From Marinobacter profundi (GTDB lineage: Bacteria; Pseudomonadota; Gammaproteobacteria; Pseudomonadales; Oleiphilaceae), in assembly GCF_002744715.1 (NCBI RefSeq), contig NZ_KZ319368.1, positions 186,001 through 250,000 on the forward strand: a stretch of DNA of 64,000 nt, read 5' to 3'. Under the pieces are notes generated by a model. The model had not been told where the DNA came from, ran no database searches, and saw nothing but the letters and a program-made list of their open reading frames with translations. Shown here in pieces: positions 33,186 through 42,987 of the stretch (position 1 is the stretch's first letter; the number at the start of each line of letters is the position of its first letter). Position numbers and translations under genes: made by a program.

Positions 33186-34193
33186 TCACACCTTGTAGAA
33201 GTCGCGATACCAGTCCACAAACCTGGCAATACCATCTTCCACGGTGGTAGCGGGCTTGTAGCCGACATCGCTGATCAGGTCGTCAACGTTGGCGTAGGTG
33301 GCCGGGACATCGCCCGGTTGCAGAGGCAACAGGTTCTTCTCGGCTTTCTTGCCGACCCGGTCTTCAATAATTTCGATAAAACGTGACAGCTCCACCGGGT
33401 TGTTGCTGCCGATGTTGTACAGCCGGTACGGCGCCTTGCTGGTGCCGGGATCCGGCCGGGCACCACTCCAGTCACCGTTCGGCTCGGCGACGTGGTCCAG
33501 GGTACGGATCACGCCTTCGACAATGTCGTCAATGTAGGTGAAATCGCGCTTGTGATGGCCGTGGTTGAACACGTCAATCGGCTCACCGGCGAGAATCTTT
33601 CGGGTGAAGATGAACAGCGCCATATCCGGTCGCCCCCAGGGGCCGTATACGGTAAAGAACCGCAAGCCGGTGGTGGGCAGGTTGTACAGATGGCTGTAGG
33701 TGTGGGCCATCAGCTCGTTGGCTTTCTTGGACGCCGCGTACAGGCTCAGCGGGTGGTCGACGTTGTCATGGACGCTGAACGGCATGGCCTCATTGGCGCC
33801 GTACACCGAACTGCTGGACGCGTAGACCAGATGTTTGACATCGTTATGGCGGCAACCTTCCAGAATGTTCATGAAGCCGACCAGGTTGGCGTCCACATAG
33901 GCATGGGGATTTTCCAGCGAGTAACGGACCCCGGCCTGGGCCGCCAGGTGGACCACGCGCTCCGGTTTGTGCTCGCGGAACACTGCCTCCATCGCGCCAC
34001 GGTCGGCAACATCCTTCCGCACCTCGGTAAAGCCCGGATTGCCTGTCAGGCGTGCCAGGCGGGCCTCTTTGAGCTTGACGTCGTAGTAATCGTTTACGTT
34101 GTCGACGCCAATCACTTCATCACCGCGATCCAGCAGGCGATGGGCCAGGTGTGAACCGATGAATCCGGCGGTACCCGTAACGAGGATCTTCAA
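33186..34193 (-). CDS. UDP-glucuronate 4-epimerase-like NAD-dependent epimerase
   Basis: A short-chain-dehydrogenase-type nucleotide-sugar epimerase of 335 aa. The NAD site is [19 protein letters not shown]; other motifs are [51 protein letters not shown] and the catalytic [20 protein letters not shown] (YxxxK). [17 protein letters not shown] and [13 protein letters not shown] are typical of CapI-type UDP-glucuronate 4-epimerases, which make UDP-galacturonate. The start is a TTG at 34193 with GGAG eight bases upstream. Ugd at 55022 would supply its substrate. It converges on pxpC. Confidence 0.9.
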   Translation of the reverse strand: MKILVTGTAGFIGSHLAHRLLDRGDEVIGVDNVNDYYDVKLKEARLARLTGNPGFTEVRKDVADRGAMEAVFREHKPERVVHLAAQAGVRYSLENPHAYVDANLVGFMNILEGCRHNDVKHLVYASSSSVYGANEAMPFSVHDNVDHPLSLYAASKKANELMAHTYSHLYNLPTTGLRFFTVYGPWGRPDMALFIFTRKILAGEPIDVFNHGHHKRDFTYIDDIVEGVIRTLDHVAEPNGDWSGARPDPGTSKAPYRLYNIGSNNPVELSRFIEIIEDRVGKKAEKNLLPLQPGDVPATYANVDDLISDVGYKPATTVEDGIARFVDWYRDFYKV

Positions 34194-34238
34194 GGTCTGG
34201 TCTCCATCTTGTTCATCATCCTGTCCCGAACCCGCAGG

Positions 34239-34976
34239 TCAGAAGGTCAGGCCAACACTCGCGAAGGGCCCGGACAACTCCACATCCATCTTGTCGTCGT
34301 CATCTTCGTAGTCAATGGACATCTGACGGTATCCCGCGCGCAGCTGCAGCAGGGAGATCTCATACTGGCCATACACGTTGAAGTCATGGAGTGAGTCGCC
34401 ACTGTAGCTGATCAGGTTACCTTCACCGCCGACGGACACACCGGTAAACGGCAGATCAAAACGGGCAGCCAGGTAGCCCATCGGGATAACCGCATCGACG
34501 GTGGTTTCACTGACCCTGCCACCAACAAAGGTTTCGCGCACAATCAGTTCGCCATCCAGCTTGCGGGCGGTCAGGCCCAGGTCCAGGTTGACCCAGTTAT
34601 CGAGCACTTCGTAGTACAGGGTGAGGTCCAGCTGGTCGATGTCGAGTTCGGAATCGACATCGGTTCCCGGCAAAATCCCGTCGAAGGCTTCAAGGCCAAT
34701 CTGGCCGCTGCCGTTCTGGGAAATCGAGGCGTAATTCACCCGTACGTTCGGCAGCACCGGAACCGGGTGCTCAAAGTAGGCGGTAAAGTTGGCGTTACTG
34801 TCGCTGCTCAGGTTCAGGTCGTTCTCGATGTCTACCGCAGAGCCCTTGTTGACCACGTCACCGGACAGCTCGGAATCCCAGTAACTGACGTTGGCACCCA
34901 CGCCGAGGACATCGGCAGAGGCCAGCGGCGCCGCCAGTACCATCGAACCACCGAATGCAAGGATCAGTTTACGCAT
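34239..34976 (-). CDS. Outer-membrane beta-barrel protein (TIGR04219-like)
   Basis: A 245-aa protein with a signal peptide (cleavage after ASA, residue ~21). Amphipathic strands follow, rich in Asp/Asn/Tyr, and the chain ends in the aromatic outer-membrane sorting signal (SVGLTF, C-terminal Phe). VLGVGANVSYWDSELSG, FTAYFEHPVPVLPNVRVNY and QYEISLLQLRAGYRQMSID fit a small family of gammaproteobacterial barrels of unknown function. It sits 45 bp upstream of the epimerase gene and 53 bp downstream of purC. No enzymatic motif was recognised. Confidence 0.8.
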   Translation of the reverse strand: MRKLILAFGGSMVLAAPLASADVLGVGANVSYWDSELSGDVVNKGSAVDIENDLNLSSDSNANFTAYFEHPVPVLPNVRVNYASISQNGSGQIGLEAFDGILPGTDVDSELDIDQLDLTLYYEVLDNWVNLDLGLTARKLDGELIVRETFVGGRVSETTVDAVIPMGYLAARFDLPFTGVSVGGEGNLISYSGDSLHDFNVYGQYEISLLQLRAGYRQMSIDYEDDDDKMDVELSGPFASVGLTF

Positions 34977-35029
34977 AAGTTACCCTTCTGATGATGTTGT
35001 TATCGTCGTTGTTTGTGTTGCTGCATCGG

Positions 35030-35743
35030 TCAGTCGAACTGGATGCCCAGACGGCGACCAACTTCCTCATAGGCTTCGATGACGTCACCAAGGCCCTGAC
35101 GGAAACGGTCCTTGTCCATCTTTTTGCGGGTTTCCTTGTCCCAGATCCGGCAGCCGTCGGGGCTGAACTCATCACCGAGCACGATCTCACCACCGCAACG
35201 GCCGAACTCCAGCTTGTAATCCACCAGCAGCATGCCGGCGTCGTCAAACAGCTTTTTCAGCACGTCGTTGACCTGGTAGGTCAGCTCTTTCATCCGGGCC
35301 AGCTCGTCGGCAGCGGCCCAGCCCAGGCTGATGGCCAGGGAGTCGTTAACCATCGGGTCGTGCAGCGCATCATTCTTCAGAAACAGCTCGAAGGTCGGCG
35401 GATTCAGTTCCTTGCCTTCTTCGACACCGAGGCGACGGCACAGGCTGCCCGCAGCCACGTTACGGACCACACACTCCACCGGAATCATGTCGAGTTTCTT
35501 GACCAGGGACTCGGTGGGCGACAGCAGTCCCTCAAAATGGGTGGGCACACCTGCCGCTTCGAGCTTTTCCATGATGAACGCGTTAAAGCGATTATTCACC
35601 ATGCCCTTGCGGTTCAGCTGCTCGACCTTCTGGCCGTCAAATGCCGACGTATCGTCGCGGAACACCAGGACAAACCGCTCGGGATCATCGGTACGGTAAA
35701 CAGACTTGGCCTTGCCGGCATACAGCTCTTCGCGCTTTTCCAT
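35030..35743 (-). CDS. purC: Phosphoribosylaminoimidazole-succinocarboxamide synthase PurC
   Basis: The SAICAR synthetase of purine synthesis, joining aspartate to CAIR with ATP. From the ATG at 35743 it has 237 aa, matching the short bacterial type; the longer frame adds an unlikely leader. Motifs are the N-terminal [53 protein letters not shown] and [18 protein letters not shown] precedes the start. The order dapA-bamC-purC on one strand is common in gammaproteobacteria. Confidence 0.96.
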   Translation of the reverse strand: MEKREELYAGKAKSVYRTDDPERFVLVFRDDTSAFDGQKVEQLNRKGMVNNRFNAFIMEKLEAAGVPTHFEGLLSPTESLVKKLDMIPVECVVRNVAAGSLCRRLGVEEGKELNPPTFELFLKNDALHDPMVNDSLAISLGWAAADELARMKELTYQVNDVLKKLFDDAGMLLVDYKLEFGRCGGEIVLGDEFSPDGCRIWDKETRKKMDKDRFRQGLGDVIEAYEEVGRRLGIQFD

Positions 35744-35787
35744 TTCAGCTCTCCGCAAGTGCCGGAAACCGTCCGGCACTTCGTTGG

Positions 35788-36882
35788 TTAATAGAGGTAA
35801 TCAAACAGTTTGGACAACAGTGCGGACGACCGGTCACTGCCATCGTAATCCGGCGCCCTGGCGGCCGTTACCAACAGGCTACCGTCGCGCTCCGCAAGGC
35901 GAACATTAAAGGTGTACTCCGGCTTGGGGTCATCCGCAAACCAGCTGAAGAAACCCGGCTTGCGCTCATCTTCGCTGCGGAAATCCACGTAGAACTGGCC
36001 TTCGCTACGGTCGAGGTCAACTACCGGCACTTCGGCTTCGGCGAGGGCACGGCGCAGCTCGGCCCAGGCACGGTCGTATTCCAGATCGAGCCGGATTGCC
36101 ACCGGCTGTTCGTTCTCGCTGATCAGCCTGACCCGGGGATCGCTGGTCATGCCCAGGGCAGCACGGGAATAGGACTTGGTGTCATCCCGGTTACGCATGA
36201 AGTCGCCCAGATCCGCCAGCAGCCGCTTGCTCAGGGCCAGTTGTTGCTCCGTGCGGTCAGCGTCATCCCAACCCAGCAGCCCGCTATCTGCTGACGACAG
36301 CTCACGGCGTCGCAACTGGATCTCGGTGGTTTTACGGCGCACGCCCGGGGTTATCCGCGCCTGCACCAGCACCTTCGCTTCACCGGCGTTGGCGTCGCTA
36401 TCCAGTTCAACCAGTTGCCGGGCCCGCTTGCTGAAGTTGACGACTTCACTCTGCATCAGGCCAAGCTGCGCATTATCGTCAGCGACACCCAACCCCCGCT
36501 CGTTCATCCATGCCATCACCACCGGCCAGACCCGCCCGGGGACGTCGTTGACTAGCAACCAGGCCTGGTCATCCAGTTCCTCAACAACGTAATTCTCGTC
36601 GAGGATTTCCGCGGTCATATCCGGAGGCTTGGGGATTTCGGAACTGAACATGCGCTGGGCGCTGGCCGGACGAACGTCCCGTATTGCCAGCGCCTGCCCC
36701 AGACGGTCATCATCCAGGCCCTGCGGTACTTTCAGTGGGTCACGCTCGGGCGCATCCACGTAACGCTCCGAGCGATCCTCGACAAAACTGCAGGCCGGCA
36801 ACGCCAGAACGCACATCAGGCCCAGTGCGGGCCCGACGATTTTTTTTGCTTTCACAGACTTCATCCTGAACGGCAATACCAT
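35788..36882 (-). CDS. bamC: Outer-membrane assembly lipoprotein BamC
   Basis: A lipoprotein subunit of the BAM complex that inserts beta-barrel proteins into the outer membrane. It has 364 aa with a lipobox near residue 31 (LALPACS). The N-terminal segment ([18 protein letters not shown], then [11 protein letters not shown]) is the extended part that contacts BamD. The helix-grip domains follow ([46 protein letters not shown]). I kept the ATG at 36882 because GGAG lies eight bases upstream. An ATG at 36864 (MKSVKAKK) would also give a good signal peptide. It lies between dapA and purC. Confidence 0.9.
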   Translation of the reverse strand: MVLPFRMKSVKAKKIVGPALGLMCVLALPACSFVEDRSERYVDAPERDPLKVPQGLDDDRLGQALAIRDVRPASAQRMFSSEIPKPPDMTAEILDENYVVEELDDQAWLLVNDVPGRVWPVVMAWMNERGLGVADDNAQLGLMQSEVVNFSKRARQLVELDSDANAGEAKVLVQARITPGVRRKTTEIQLRRRELSSADSGLLGWDDADRTEQQLALSKRLLADLGDFMRNRDDTKSYSRAALGMTSDPRVRLISENEQPVAIRLDLEYDRAWAELRRALAEAEVPVVDLDRSEGQFYVDFRSEDERKPGFFSWFADDPKPEYTFNVRLAERDGSLLVTAARAPDYDGSDRSSALLSKLFDYLY

Positions 36883-36919
36883 CAGGCCACTCCAGTGGTT
36901 GAACGTCGACGCACGCAGA

Positions 36920-37795
36920 TCAGAGAATGCCTGCGGCTCTCAGGGCTTCTTCCACTTCGCCGTGGAACTTATCACTCAGCGGGGTCAAAGGCAGACGAAT
37001 GCCCTCGCCGATCAGCCCCATGCGCTGCAACGCCCACTTCACCGGAATCGGGTTAGCCTCGAGGAACAGCTTGCGGTTCAGCGGCATCAGCAGCTCGTTT
37101 AGGCGCTCGGTTTCTTCCCGGTCGCCGGCCATCGCCGCTTCACACAACTGGGACATGGCTTTGGGGGCCACGTTGGCGGTCACCGAAATGTTGCCGTTGG
37201 CGCCAGCGAGCATCAGGTCCGCCGCCGTTGCGTCATCGCCGGAATAGACTGCCAGACGCCCCTTGACCGCCTCGATCAGTTCGGCGCCGCGGGGGATGTT
37301 ACCGGTCGCATCCTTGATGCCCACAATGTTGGGAATATCGGCCAGCCGCTCGACAGTCTCGTTGAGCATATCGCAGGCCGTGCGTCCGGGGACGTTATAA
37401 AGAATCTGGTCAACCGGAACCGCTTCCGCAATGGCACGGAAGTGCCGGTATAGGCCTTCCTGGGTCGGCTTGTTGTAATACGGCACAACCAGCAGACAGG
37501 CGTCGGCACCGAGCTTGTGGGCTTCGGTGGTCAGTTCAATGGCTTCCCGGGTGCTGTTGGCACCAGTGCCGGCAATCACCGCGATGCGTCCGCTGACACG
37601 TTTTATGATATGCCCGATAACCCGGCAATGCTCATCCGGATCCAGCGTTGCGGATTCGCCGGTGGTTCCCACGGCGACAATTCCGTGCGTCCCGTTGTCA
37701 AGATGAAAGTCCACCAGTCGGTCCAGATGCTCCCAGTGGATGCTGCCATCCGGGTGCATGGGTGTAACCAGTGCGACGAGGCTACCCGTAATCAT
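36920..37795 (-). CDS. dapA: 4-hydroxy-tetrahydrodipicolinate synthase DapA
   Basis: Condenses pyruvate with aspartate semialdehyde in lysine and diaminopimelate synthesis. It has 291 aa, the family length. Visible motifs are [55 protein letters not shown] (with the active-site Tyr) and GIKDATGN, which holds the Schiff-base Lys. GGAG sits five bases before the ATG at 37795. It is the first gene of dapA-bamC-purC and is divergent from bcp, with both promoters in the 74-bp gap. Confidence 0.97.
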   Translation of the reverse strand: MITGSLVALVTPMHPDGSIHWEHLDRLVDFHLDNGTHGIVAVGTTGESATLDPDEHCRVIGHIIKRVSGRIAVIAGTGANSTREAIELTTEAHKLGADACLLVVPYYNKPTQEGLYRHFRAIAEAVPVDQILYNVPGRTACDMLNETVERLADIPNIVGIKDATGNIPRGAELIEAVKGRLAVYSGDDATAADLMLAGANGNISVTANVAPKAMSQLCEAAMAGDREETERLNELLMPLNRKLFLEANPIPVKWALQRMGLIGEGIRLPLTPLSDKFHGEVEEALRAAGIL

Positions 37796-37869
37796 AAAGA
37801 CTCCGTCCAGATAAAACCGATATGGTAATGTTGGGGCGGTACTGACACAAGGGAAATAGAGGAGAAGCC

Positions 37870-38337
37870 ATGCCCGCAGTTGAACTTAACCAACCGGTAG
37901 CAGATTTCGAAGCCGCGGCCACCGGTGACCAGACGGTGCGCCTGTCCGAATTAAAAGGCCGCAATGTGGTGATTTATTTCTACCCGAAAGACAACACCCC
38001 GGGCTGCACCACCGAAGGTCAGGATTTCCGCGACCGCTTTGACGAGTTTGCCGCCCTGGATACGGTCATTTTCGGGGTTTCCCGCGACGGCATGAAAGCC
38101 CACGAGAACTTCCGCGCCAAACACAGCTTTCCTTTCCAGCTGATTTCCGACAAGGACGAGTCGGTCTGCAATCACTTCGATGTGATCAAACTCAAGAAGC
38201 TCTATGGCAAGGAGTACATGGGCATAGATCGCAGCACCTTCCTCATCGACAAGGACGGCGTACTGCGACGGGAATGGCGCTCGGTCAAGGTCAAGGGCCA
38301 CGCCGACGAGGTTCTGGAAGCGGTCCGCGCACTTTAA
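37870..38337 (+). CDS. bcp: Thioredoxin-dependent peroxiredoxin (Bcp/PrxQ)
   Basis: Reduces peroxides in the cytosol. It has 155 aa. The peroxidatic Cys46 sits in [16 protein letters not shown]. The resolving Cys found five residues later in E. coli Bcp is absent (Gln here); the only other Cys is Cys100 ([10 protein letters not shown]). So this is the PrxQ subtype without the neighbouring resolving Cys. GAGGAG lies just before the ATG. It is divergent from dapA and ends in a strong terminator shared with the convergent perM-like gene. Confidence 0.94.
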   Translation: MPAVELNQPVADFEAAATGDQTVRLSELKGRNVVIYFYPKDNTPGCTTEGQDFRDRFDEFAALDTVIFGVSRDGMKAHENFRAKHSFPFQLISDKDESVCNHFDVIKLKKLYGKEYMGIDRSTFLIDKDGVLRREWRSVKVKGHADEVLEAVRAL

Positions 38338-38358
38338 GGCTGGCTTTGCCCCGATAGC

Positions 38359-38394
38359 AAAACAGCCGTCCGGTGAATCCGGGACGGCTGTTTT
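38359..38394. terminator. Bidirectional terminator between bcp and the perM-like gene
   Basis: A perfect 13-bp stem, AAAACAGCCGTCC (38359-38371) with GGACGGCTGTTTT (38382-38394), and a 10-base loop. A-rich and T-rich ends on the two sides let it stop transcripts from both directions. Confidence 0.9.
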
Positions 38395-38419
38395 TCATGG
38401 GTCAGAGGCGACGCGGGCG

Positions 38420-39493
38420 CTAGCGCTCGGTCATCTCGTACCCGTTGTCCTTGACCGGCCAGGCCGAGAAGACCGCCTTCAGCATGGTGGCAAGGGGAAT
38501 TGCAAAGAACACACCCCACAGCCCCCAGATGCCACCGAAGAACAACACCGCAATGATGATGACCACCGGGTGCAGATTGTTGACCTCCGAGAACAGCACC
38601 GGCACCAGCACGTTACCGTCCAGGGCCTGGATGATGCCGTAGACCACCATCACCCAGATAAACTGGCTGCCCCAGCCAAAGGCAAACAGACCAATCATCG
38701 CCACCGGCACGGTGACGACCGCCGCACCGATGTACGGAATGACCACACTCAGCCCAACCAGCAATGCCAGCAGCGCTGCGTAAGGCATCCCCAGGAGTTT
38801 GAACGCGACATAGGTCACGCCCCCCACGATCAGGATTTCCACCGCCTTGCCACGCACATAGTTGGCACACTGCAGGTTCACTTCGTGCCAGATCTGCAGC
38901 ATCATCGGCCGCTGGTTCGGCAGCAGGCGCCCGATCGAACCCAGCAGCAGGCGGCGGTCCTTGAGGAAGAAAAACACCAGGATCGGCACCAGCACCATGT
39001 AAATCAGCAGCGCAACCACGTCGGGAATACTGGACAGGGAGAACGATACCAGCCACTGGGTGATACGGCCCGCCTCGGTGGTTACCTGGTAGTAAATGGT
39101 GTTGACCGTCTCCATGGAGACCAGCGTCGGATACTGCTGCGGCAGCAATTCCAGGTAAGACTGCATTTCACGGAAGATCCGCGGCGCCTCTCCCGCCAGC
39201 GAGGTGACCTGGGTCCAGATCAATGGCAGTAAGCCGAACAGGAAACCCATCAGCACACCGAGGAACACCACGAACACGCCGACAATCGCAGCAAGCTCCG
39301 GCACACCGAGCCGGGTCAGCTTGGTCACCAGGCCCTGAAGGATAAACGCGACAATCAGCGCTGCAATGGCCGGCGCCAGCATATGGCCGAGGAAAATAAT
39401 GCCGAGAATGCCAATCAGGATCAGCAGGAAAAGGATGACAGCTTCGTCATCTGAAAAGTATTTGTGGGCAAGACCGCGTAAAATCCGAACCAT
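38420..39493 (-). CDS. perM: AI-2E family transporter (PerM-like)
   Basis: An inner-membrane permease of 357 aa with about eight hydrophobic segments, two of them close together at residues ~20-60. The family motifs are GLLPLIWTQVTSLAGEAPR, FLKDRRLLLGSIGRLLP, YVRGKAVEILIVGGVTYVAFKLLGM over two lines of helix, GLSVVIPYIGAAVV and the QALDGNVLVPVLFSE segment. I took the ATG at 39493; a TTG lies one codon upstream. The substrate is unknown; the AI-2E name comes from TqsA. In Pseudomonas a similar gene also sits between bcp and a tusA-like gene. Confidence 0.88.
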   Translation of the reverse strand: MVRILRGLAHKYFSDDEAVILFLLILIGILGIIFLGHMLAPAIAALIVAFILQGLVTKLTRLGVPELAAIVGVFVVFLGVLMGFLFGLLPLIWTQVTSLAGEAPRIFREMQSYLELLPQQYPTLVSMETVNTIYYQVTTEAGRITQWLVSFSLSSIPDVVALLIYMVLVPILVFFFLKDRRLLLGSIGRLLPNQRPMMLQIWHEVNLQCANYVRGKAVEILIVGGVTYVAFKLLGMPYAALLALLVGLSVVIPYIGAAVVTVPVAMIGLFAFGWGSQFIWVMVVYGIIQALDGNVLVPVLFSEVNNLHPVVIIIAVLFFGGIWGLWGVFFAIPLATMLKAVFSAWPVKDNGYEMTER

Positions 39494-39523
39494 CAACGTC
39501 TCCGTGAACTCACAGGTGCCGGT

Positions 39524-39751
39524 TTAGCCACCGCACCTTATCACAAACCGGAACTGGCCACCGGACTCGGAGCTTTCGACCAGTTCATGGGCGGACAACC
39601 GGAGGAAGGCCGGAATATCCCGTGCGGAGCCGGCATCCGTTGCGATAACTTCCAGCTCCTGCCCCGGCTCCATGGAGTTGAGCTCAAGCTTGGTCTTCAA
39701 CAGGGGCATCGGGCACCGCAGCCCCGAAGCATCAAGGGTTCTGTCTGCCAT
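39524..39751 (-). CDS. TusA/SirA-like sulfur-carrier protein
   Basis: A small cytosolic sulfurtransferase-type protein, 75 aa from the ATG at 39751 (MADRTLDASGLRCPMPLLK). The CPMP motif with its single active Cys is the TusA hallmark, and the rest (ELEVIATDAGSARDIPAFL) fits the two-layer fold. The frame stays open to 39838 but the extra leader is not conserved-looking. It lies 31 bp upstream of the perM-like gene. This neighbourhood recalls Pseudomonas PA1006, a TusA-like protein tied to molybdenum-cofactor homeostasis, so it may be that orthologue rather than TusA proper. Confidence 0.88.
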   Translation of the reverse strand: MADRTLDASGLRCPMPLLKTKLELNSMEPGQELEVIATDAGSARDIPAFLRLSAHELVESSESGGQFRFVIRCGG

Positions 39752-39922
39752 AGTCGTTCGGTTCCAGGACAACCCCGGTACGGGGCAAGAAAATTTTCGA
39801 GCCGGCATTATGCCGGCAGTGTTGCAGTAATGCACCACAAACCATATAGAGTAATGTACCAGAACTTTTTACACCTGCAGCCTGTCCAAAGGCACGGTGA
39901 TTCAACCGGGAAACCGCACGCT

Positions 39923-41356
39923 ATGAAGCAACTGCTGCTGGCACTGCTTGTTGTCATAACCGCCCTGCCCGCCACCGCCCAGGAGCGCGACCTCCCCTCC
40001 ATCGGCGGCTTCGGTGGCGGACTGATTTCCGATCAGCTGGAGGCCGACATCGGCCGACAGGTCATGGGCTCACTACGGCGCTCGGCACCCCGGATCGCTG
40101 ACCCGCTGGTGGTCGATTATCTGTCCACGATCGTCTATCGGCTGCTGCCGTCGGTCTCCCTGGCGGACCGCAACCTGACGCTGGTGGTTATCGACAGCCC
40201 GGACCTGAACGCCTTTGCGGTGCCCGGCAACATTGTCGGAGTGAATGGCGGTTTGTTCCTGAACGCCAACAGCGAACAGCAGTTTGCCTCAGTAATTGCC
40301 CACGAACTTGCCCACCTCAGCCAGCGTCATTTCGCCCGCCGGCTGGAGCAGCAGGAAACCAGCGCCCCACTGACGCTGGCCGGCATGATCGCCGGCATCG
40401 TGCTGTCTGCCGTCACCCAGTCGGACATCGGCATTGCCGCCATCGCCGGCACCCAGGCTCTGGCAGTCCAGAACATGCTGCAGTACAGCCGATCCCACGA
40501 GCAGGAAGCGGACCGCGTCGGCCTGGACATTCTTGCCGAATCAGGCCTCGAACCCCGGGGCATGCCCGAGATGTTCGAAATCATGATGCGGCAGAACCGC
40601 CTGCAGGGTAACCATGTGCCGGAGTACCTCTCGACCCACCCACTGACCCAGAGCCGGGTGTCCGATACGCGCAGCCGCGCAGAACAGTATCCCGAACAAT
40701 CCGTTGAGGACGGCCTGGAGTACCACCTGGTGCGGGCCCGCCTCCAGGTGCATTATGCCCGCTCTCCCCAAGAGGCCGAGACTGTGTTCCGGAGCGCGCT
40801 CGAGCGCGCGGAAAACAAGGACAACGAGGCGATTCGCTACGGCATGGCCTACGCCCGACTGGAGGCCGGACAGGCCGCAGAAGCCGAGGCCGTCCTGCGG
40901 GAGTTGCTGGCCAGTCAGCCCGGCCGGATTACCTACCAGGTTACCCTGGCAGAGGCGCTGATTGCCCGGGACAAACATGCCGAAGCCCGCAGCCTGCTGA
41001 CTGCTGCCCTCGACCGCAATCCGGGCAACTACCCGATTACCGATACGCTTGCCCGCCTGGAAATCGCTGCTGGCAACGGCACACGCGCGGCCGACTACCT
41101 TTCCGGCCTCACCCGCGACTACCCGCAGCGGGACGACCTGTGGCTACGGCTGGCGGAAGCGGAAGGCATGGCGAGGGATATTGTTGGAGTGCATCGGGCC
41201 AGGGCCGAGTACGACATCCTGCTCGGCGATCTGGAGGCCGCCCAGCGCCAGTTGCGCCAGGCCCAGGAAAAGATACCGCCCGGCGCACCTCTGCGCCAGG
41301 TGGTCACTGAACGGTTAAGCGAAGTTTCCGGCCAGCTGGCGCAACAAAACCGCTGA
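39923..41356 (+). CDS. bepA: Periplasmic M48 metalloprotease with TPR repeats (BepA-like)
   Basis: A periplasmic zinc protease that in E. coli degrades or helps assemble stalled outer-membrane proteins. From the ATG at 39923 it has 477 aa with a signal peptide ending near TAQ (residue 20). The HExxH site is VIAHELAHLSQRHF (His127, Glu128, His131) and the third ligand is in the SRSHEQEADRVG segment. The C-terminal half (from ~265) has TPR-like helices (EAETVFRSALERAENKDNEA; QAAEAEAVLRELLASQPG). The name rests on this M48 plus TPR layout. It converges on nadA with a 15-bp gap, and no terminator was seen between them. Confidence 0.92.
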   Translation: MKQLLLALLVVITALPATAQERDLPSIGGFGGGLISDQLEADIGRQVMGSLRRSAPRIADPLVVDYLSTIVYRLLPSVSLADRNLTLVVIDSPDLNAFAVPGNIVGVNGGLFLNANSEQQFASVIAHELAHLSQRHFARRLEQQETSAPLTLAGMIAGIVLSAVTQSDIGIAAIAGTQALAVQNMLQYSRSHEQEADRVGLDILAESGLEPRGMPEMFEIMMRQNRLQGNHVPEYLSTHPLTQSRVSDTRSRAEQYPEQSVEDGLEYHLVRARLQVHYARSPQEAETVFRSALERAENKDNEAIRYGMAYARLEAGQAAEAEAVLRELLASQPGRITYQVTLAEALIARDKHAEARSLLTAALDRNPGNYPITDTLARLEIAAGNGTRAADYLSGLTRDYPQRDDLWLRLAEAEGMARDIVGVHRARAEYDILLGDLEAAQRQLRQAQEKIPPGAPLRQVVTERLSEVSGQLAQQNR

Positions 41357-41371
41357 CTGGCCGGCGGCCGA

Positions 41372-42433
41372 TCAGGCGTTGCCTGCTGCCTTCAGATTCA
41401 TACCCGCGGTAAAGTCGAGCATCCGCTGCAGGGGGCGCAGGGCGTCGTCGCGCAATGCCGGATCGACGGTGATCTCCTGATCGCCATGCTCCAGGACATG
41501 GAGCAGGTTCTCGAGACCGTTCATCGCCATCCACGGGCAATGGGCACAGCTGCGGCAGGTTGCCCCGTTGCCGGCGGTAGGCGCCTCGATCAGCGTCTTG
41601 TTCGGCGCCAACTGCTGCATCTTGTAGAAGATGCCGTTATCGGTAGCAACAATAAAGCGCTCATTGGGCAAGGTCTGCACAGCGTGAATGAGCTGTGAGG
41701 TGGACCCGACCACGTCCGCCAGCTCGACCACGGCATCCGGAGATTCCGGGTGCACCAGCACTGCCGCATCCGGGTACAGCGCCTTCAGGTCTTCCAGACC
41801 GCGATACTTGAACTCTTCGTGCACGATGCAGGAGCCATCCCACAACAGCACGTCAGCACCGGTGGTCTTCTGCACGTAGTGCCCCAGGTGTTTGTCCGGC
41901 GCCCACAGGATCTTTTCGCCCCGGGCATCCAGATCTTCCACAATGGCCTTGGCGCAGCTGGAGGTGACGACCCAGTCAGCCCGCGCCTTGACGGCCGCCG
42001 AGGTGTTGGCATAGACCACCACCGTGCGATCCGGGTGCTGGTCGCAGAACGCCGCAAACTCGTCCGCAGGGCAGCCGATATCCAGCGAACAGGTGGCCTC
42101 AAGTGTAGGCATCAGTACCCGCTTCTCGGGATTCAGGATCTTGGCTGTTTCGCCCATGAACTTGACGCCCGCCACAACAATCGTCGAAGCGCTGTGCTGG
42201 TTGCCGAAACGGGCCATCTCCAGGGAATCTGCCACACAGCCACCGGTTTCTTCCGCCAGTCGCTGGATTTCCGGATCGGTATAGTAGTGCGCGACGAGAA
42301 CCGCATCCTGGTCCTTCAGGGCCTGGCGGATACGCGCCTCGAGGCCCGCCTTTTCTTCGGCACTCAATGGTTTCGGCTCAGCCTGGTGAGCGAGGTGTTC
42401 CTGGACCAGAATCCGGTCTTCAGCTCGTGTCAT
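41372..42433 (-). CDS. nadA: Quinolinate synthase NadA
   Basis: A 4Fe-4S enzyme that condenses iminoaspartate with dihydroxyacetone phosphate to quinolinate in NAD synthesis. It has 353 aa. Conserved elements are [40 protein letters not shown], the cysteines in [14 protein letters not shown] and [11 protein letters not shown], the [12 protein letters not shown] segment and the C-terminal [13 protein letters not shown], where the last cluster ligand lies. It reads away from the tRNA-Lys pair and its terminator. Confidence 0.96.
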   Translation of the reverse strand: MTRAEDRILVQEHLAHQAEPKPLSAEEKAGLEARIRQALKDQDAVLVAHYYTDPEIQRLAEETGGCVADSLEMARFGNQHSASTIVVAGVKFMGETAKILNPEKRVLMPTLEATCSLDIGCPADEFAAFCDQHPDRTVVVYANTSAAVKARADWVVTSSCAKAIVEDLDARGEKILWAPDKHLGHYVQKTTGADVLLWDGSCIVHEEFKYRGLEDLKALYPDAAVLVHPESPDAVVELADVVGSTSQLIHAVQTLPNERFIVATDNGIFYKMQQLAPNKTLIEAPTAGNGATCRSCAHCPWMAMNGLENLLHVLEHGDQEITVDPALRDDALRPLQRMLDFTAGMNLKAAGNA

Positions 42434-42582
42434 TGCTGCATCTCTGTATTTGCCGTTGGACGGGTTGAGTATATCACTTACGCCGGCAGATTCATGAGCA
42501 GTTCACCGGACCGACATCATGCGGTCATAACGTTGGACCAGCCCGCCGCCAGCGCCCGGGGTATAGGCAAAAAAGGGTACAG

Positions 42583-42610
42583 GCAAAAAAAAAGAGCCCG
42601 AAGGCTCTTT
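42583..42610 (-). terminator. Terminator of the tRNA-Lys unit
   Basis: Read on the minus strand, AAAGAGCC pairs with GGCTCTTT around a stable TTCG tetraloop (stem 42591-42598 with 42603-42610). It is followed by a run of T (A on the plus strand, 42583-42590). It lies 33 bp past the last tRNA. Confidence 0.88.
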
Positions 42611-42643
42611 TTTCTGACAGCTTCCGCAGGACAGCTGTCGTGT

Positions 42644-42719
42644 TGGTGGGTCGTGAAGGATTCGAACCTTCGACCAATTGGTTAAAAGCCAACTGCTCTA
42701 CCAACTGAGCTAACGACCC
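42644..42719 (-). tRNA. tRNA-Lys (TTT anticodon), copy 1
   Basis: A 76-nt tRNA on the minus strand with encoded CCA (42644-42646). The acceptor stem GGGTCGT pairs with ACGACCC, the D-arm reads AGCTCAGTTGGTAGAGC, the anticodon loop is CTTTTAA with anticodon TTT, and the T-arm is GAAGGTTCGAATCCTTC. It is followed by the TTCG-loop terminator. Confidence 0.97.
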
Positions 42720-42819
42720 GTAACTTTCGAAGCCGCGATACACCCACCGGAATCAACCAGTGATTGTCGCTCTTCGTGGAGGATTGTCCGCGCTCAGCCG
42801 CCGACAACCTTCCGCAATA

Positions 42820-42895
42820 TGGTGGGTCGTGAAGGATTCGAACCTTCGACCAATTGGTTAAAAGCCAACTGCTCTACCAACTGAGCTAACGACCC
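42820..42895 (-). tRNA. tRNA-Lys (TTT anticodon), copy 2
   Basis: Identical over the whole tRNA to the copy at 42644 and on the same strand, 100 bp upstream. No terminator lies between them, so they are probably one precursor RNA. It follows cpoB on the same strand, after a 92-bp gap. Confidence 0.97.
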
Positions 42896-42987
42896 AAGCG
42901 AGGCGCATATACTACTGATTTTTTTGCGCTGTTCAACCCCTTTTTTCAGGATTGTTGCGACTTTTTTTCCTCTCCGGCGCTCAATGA

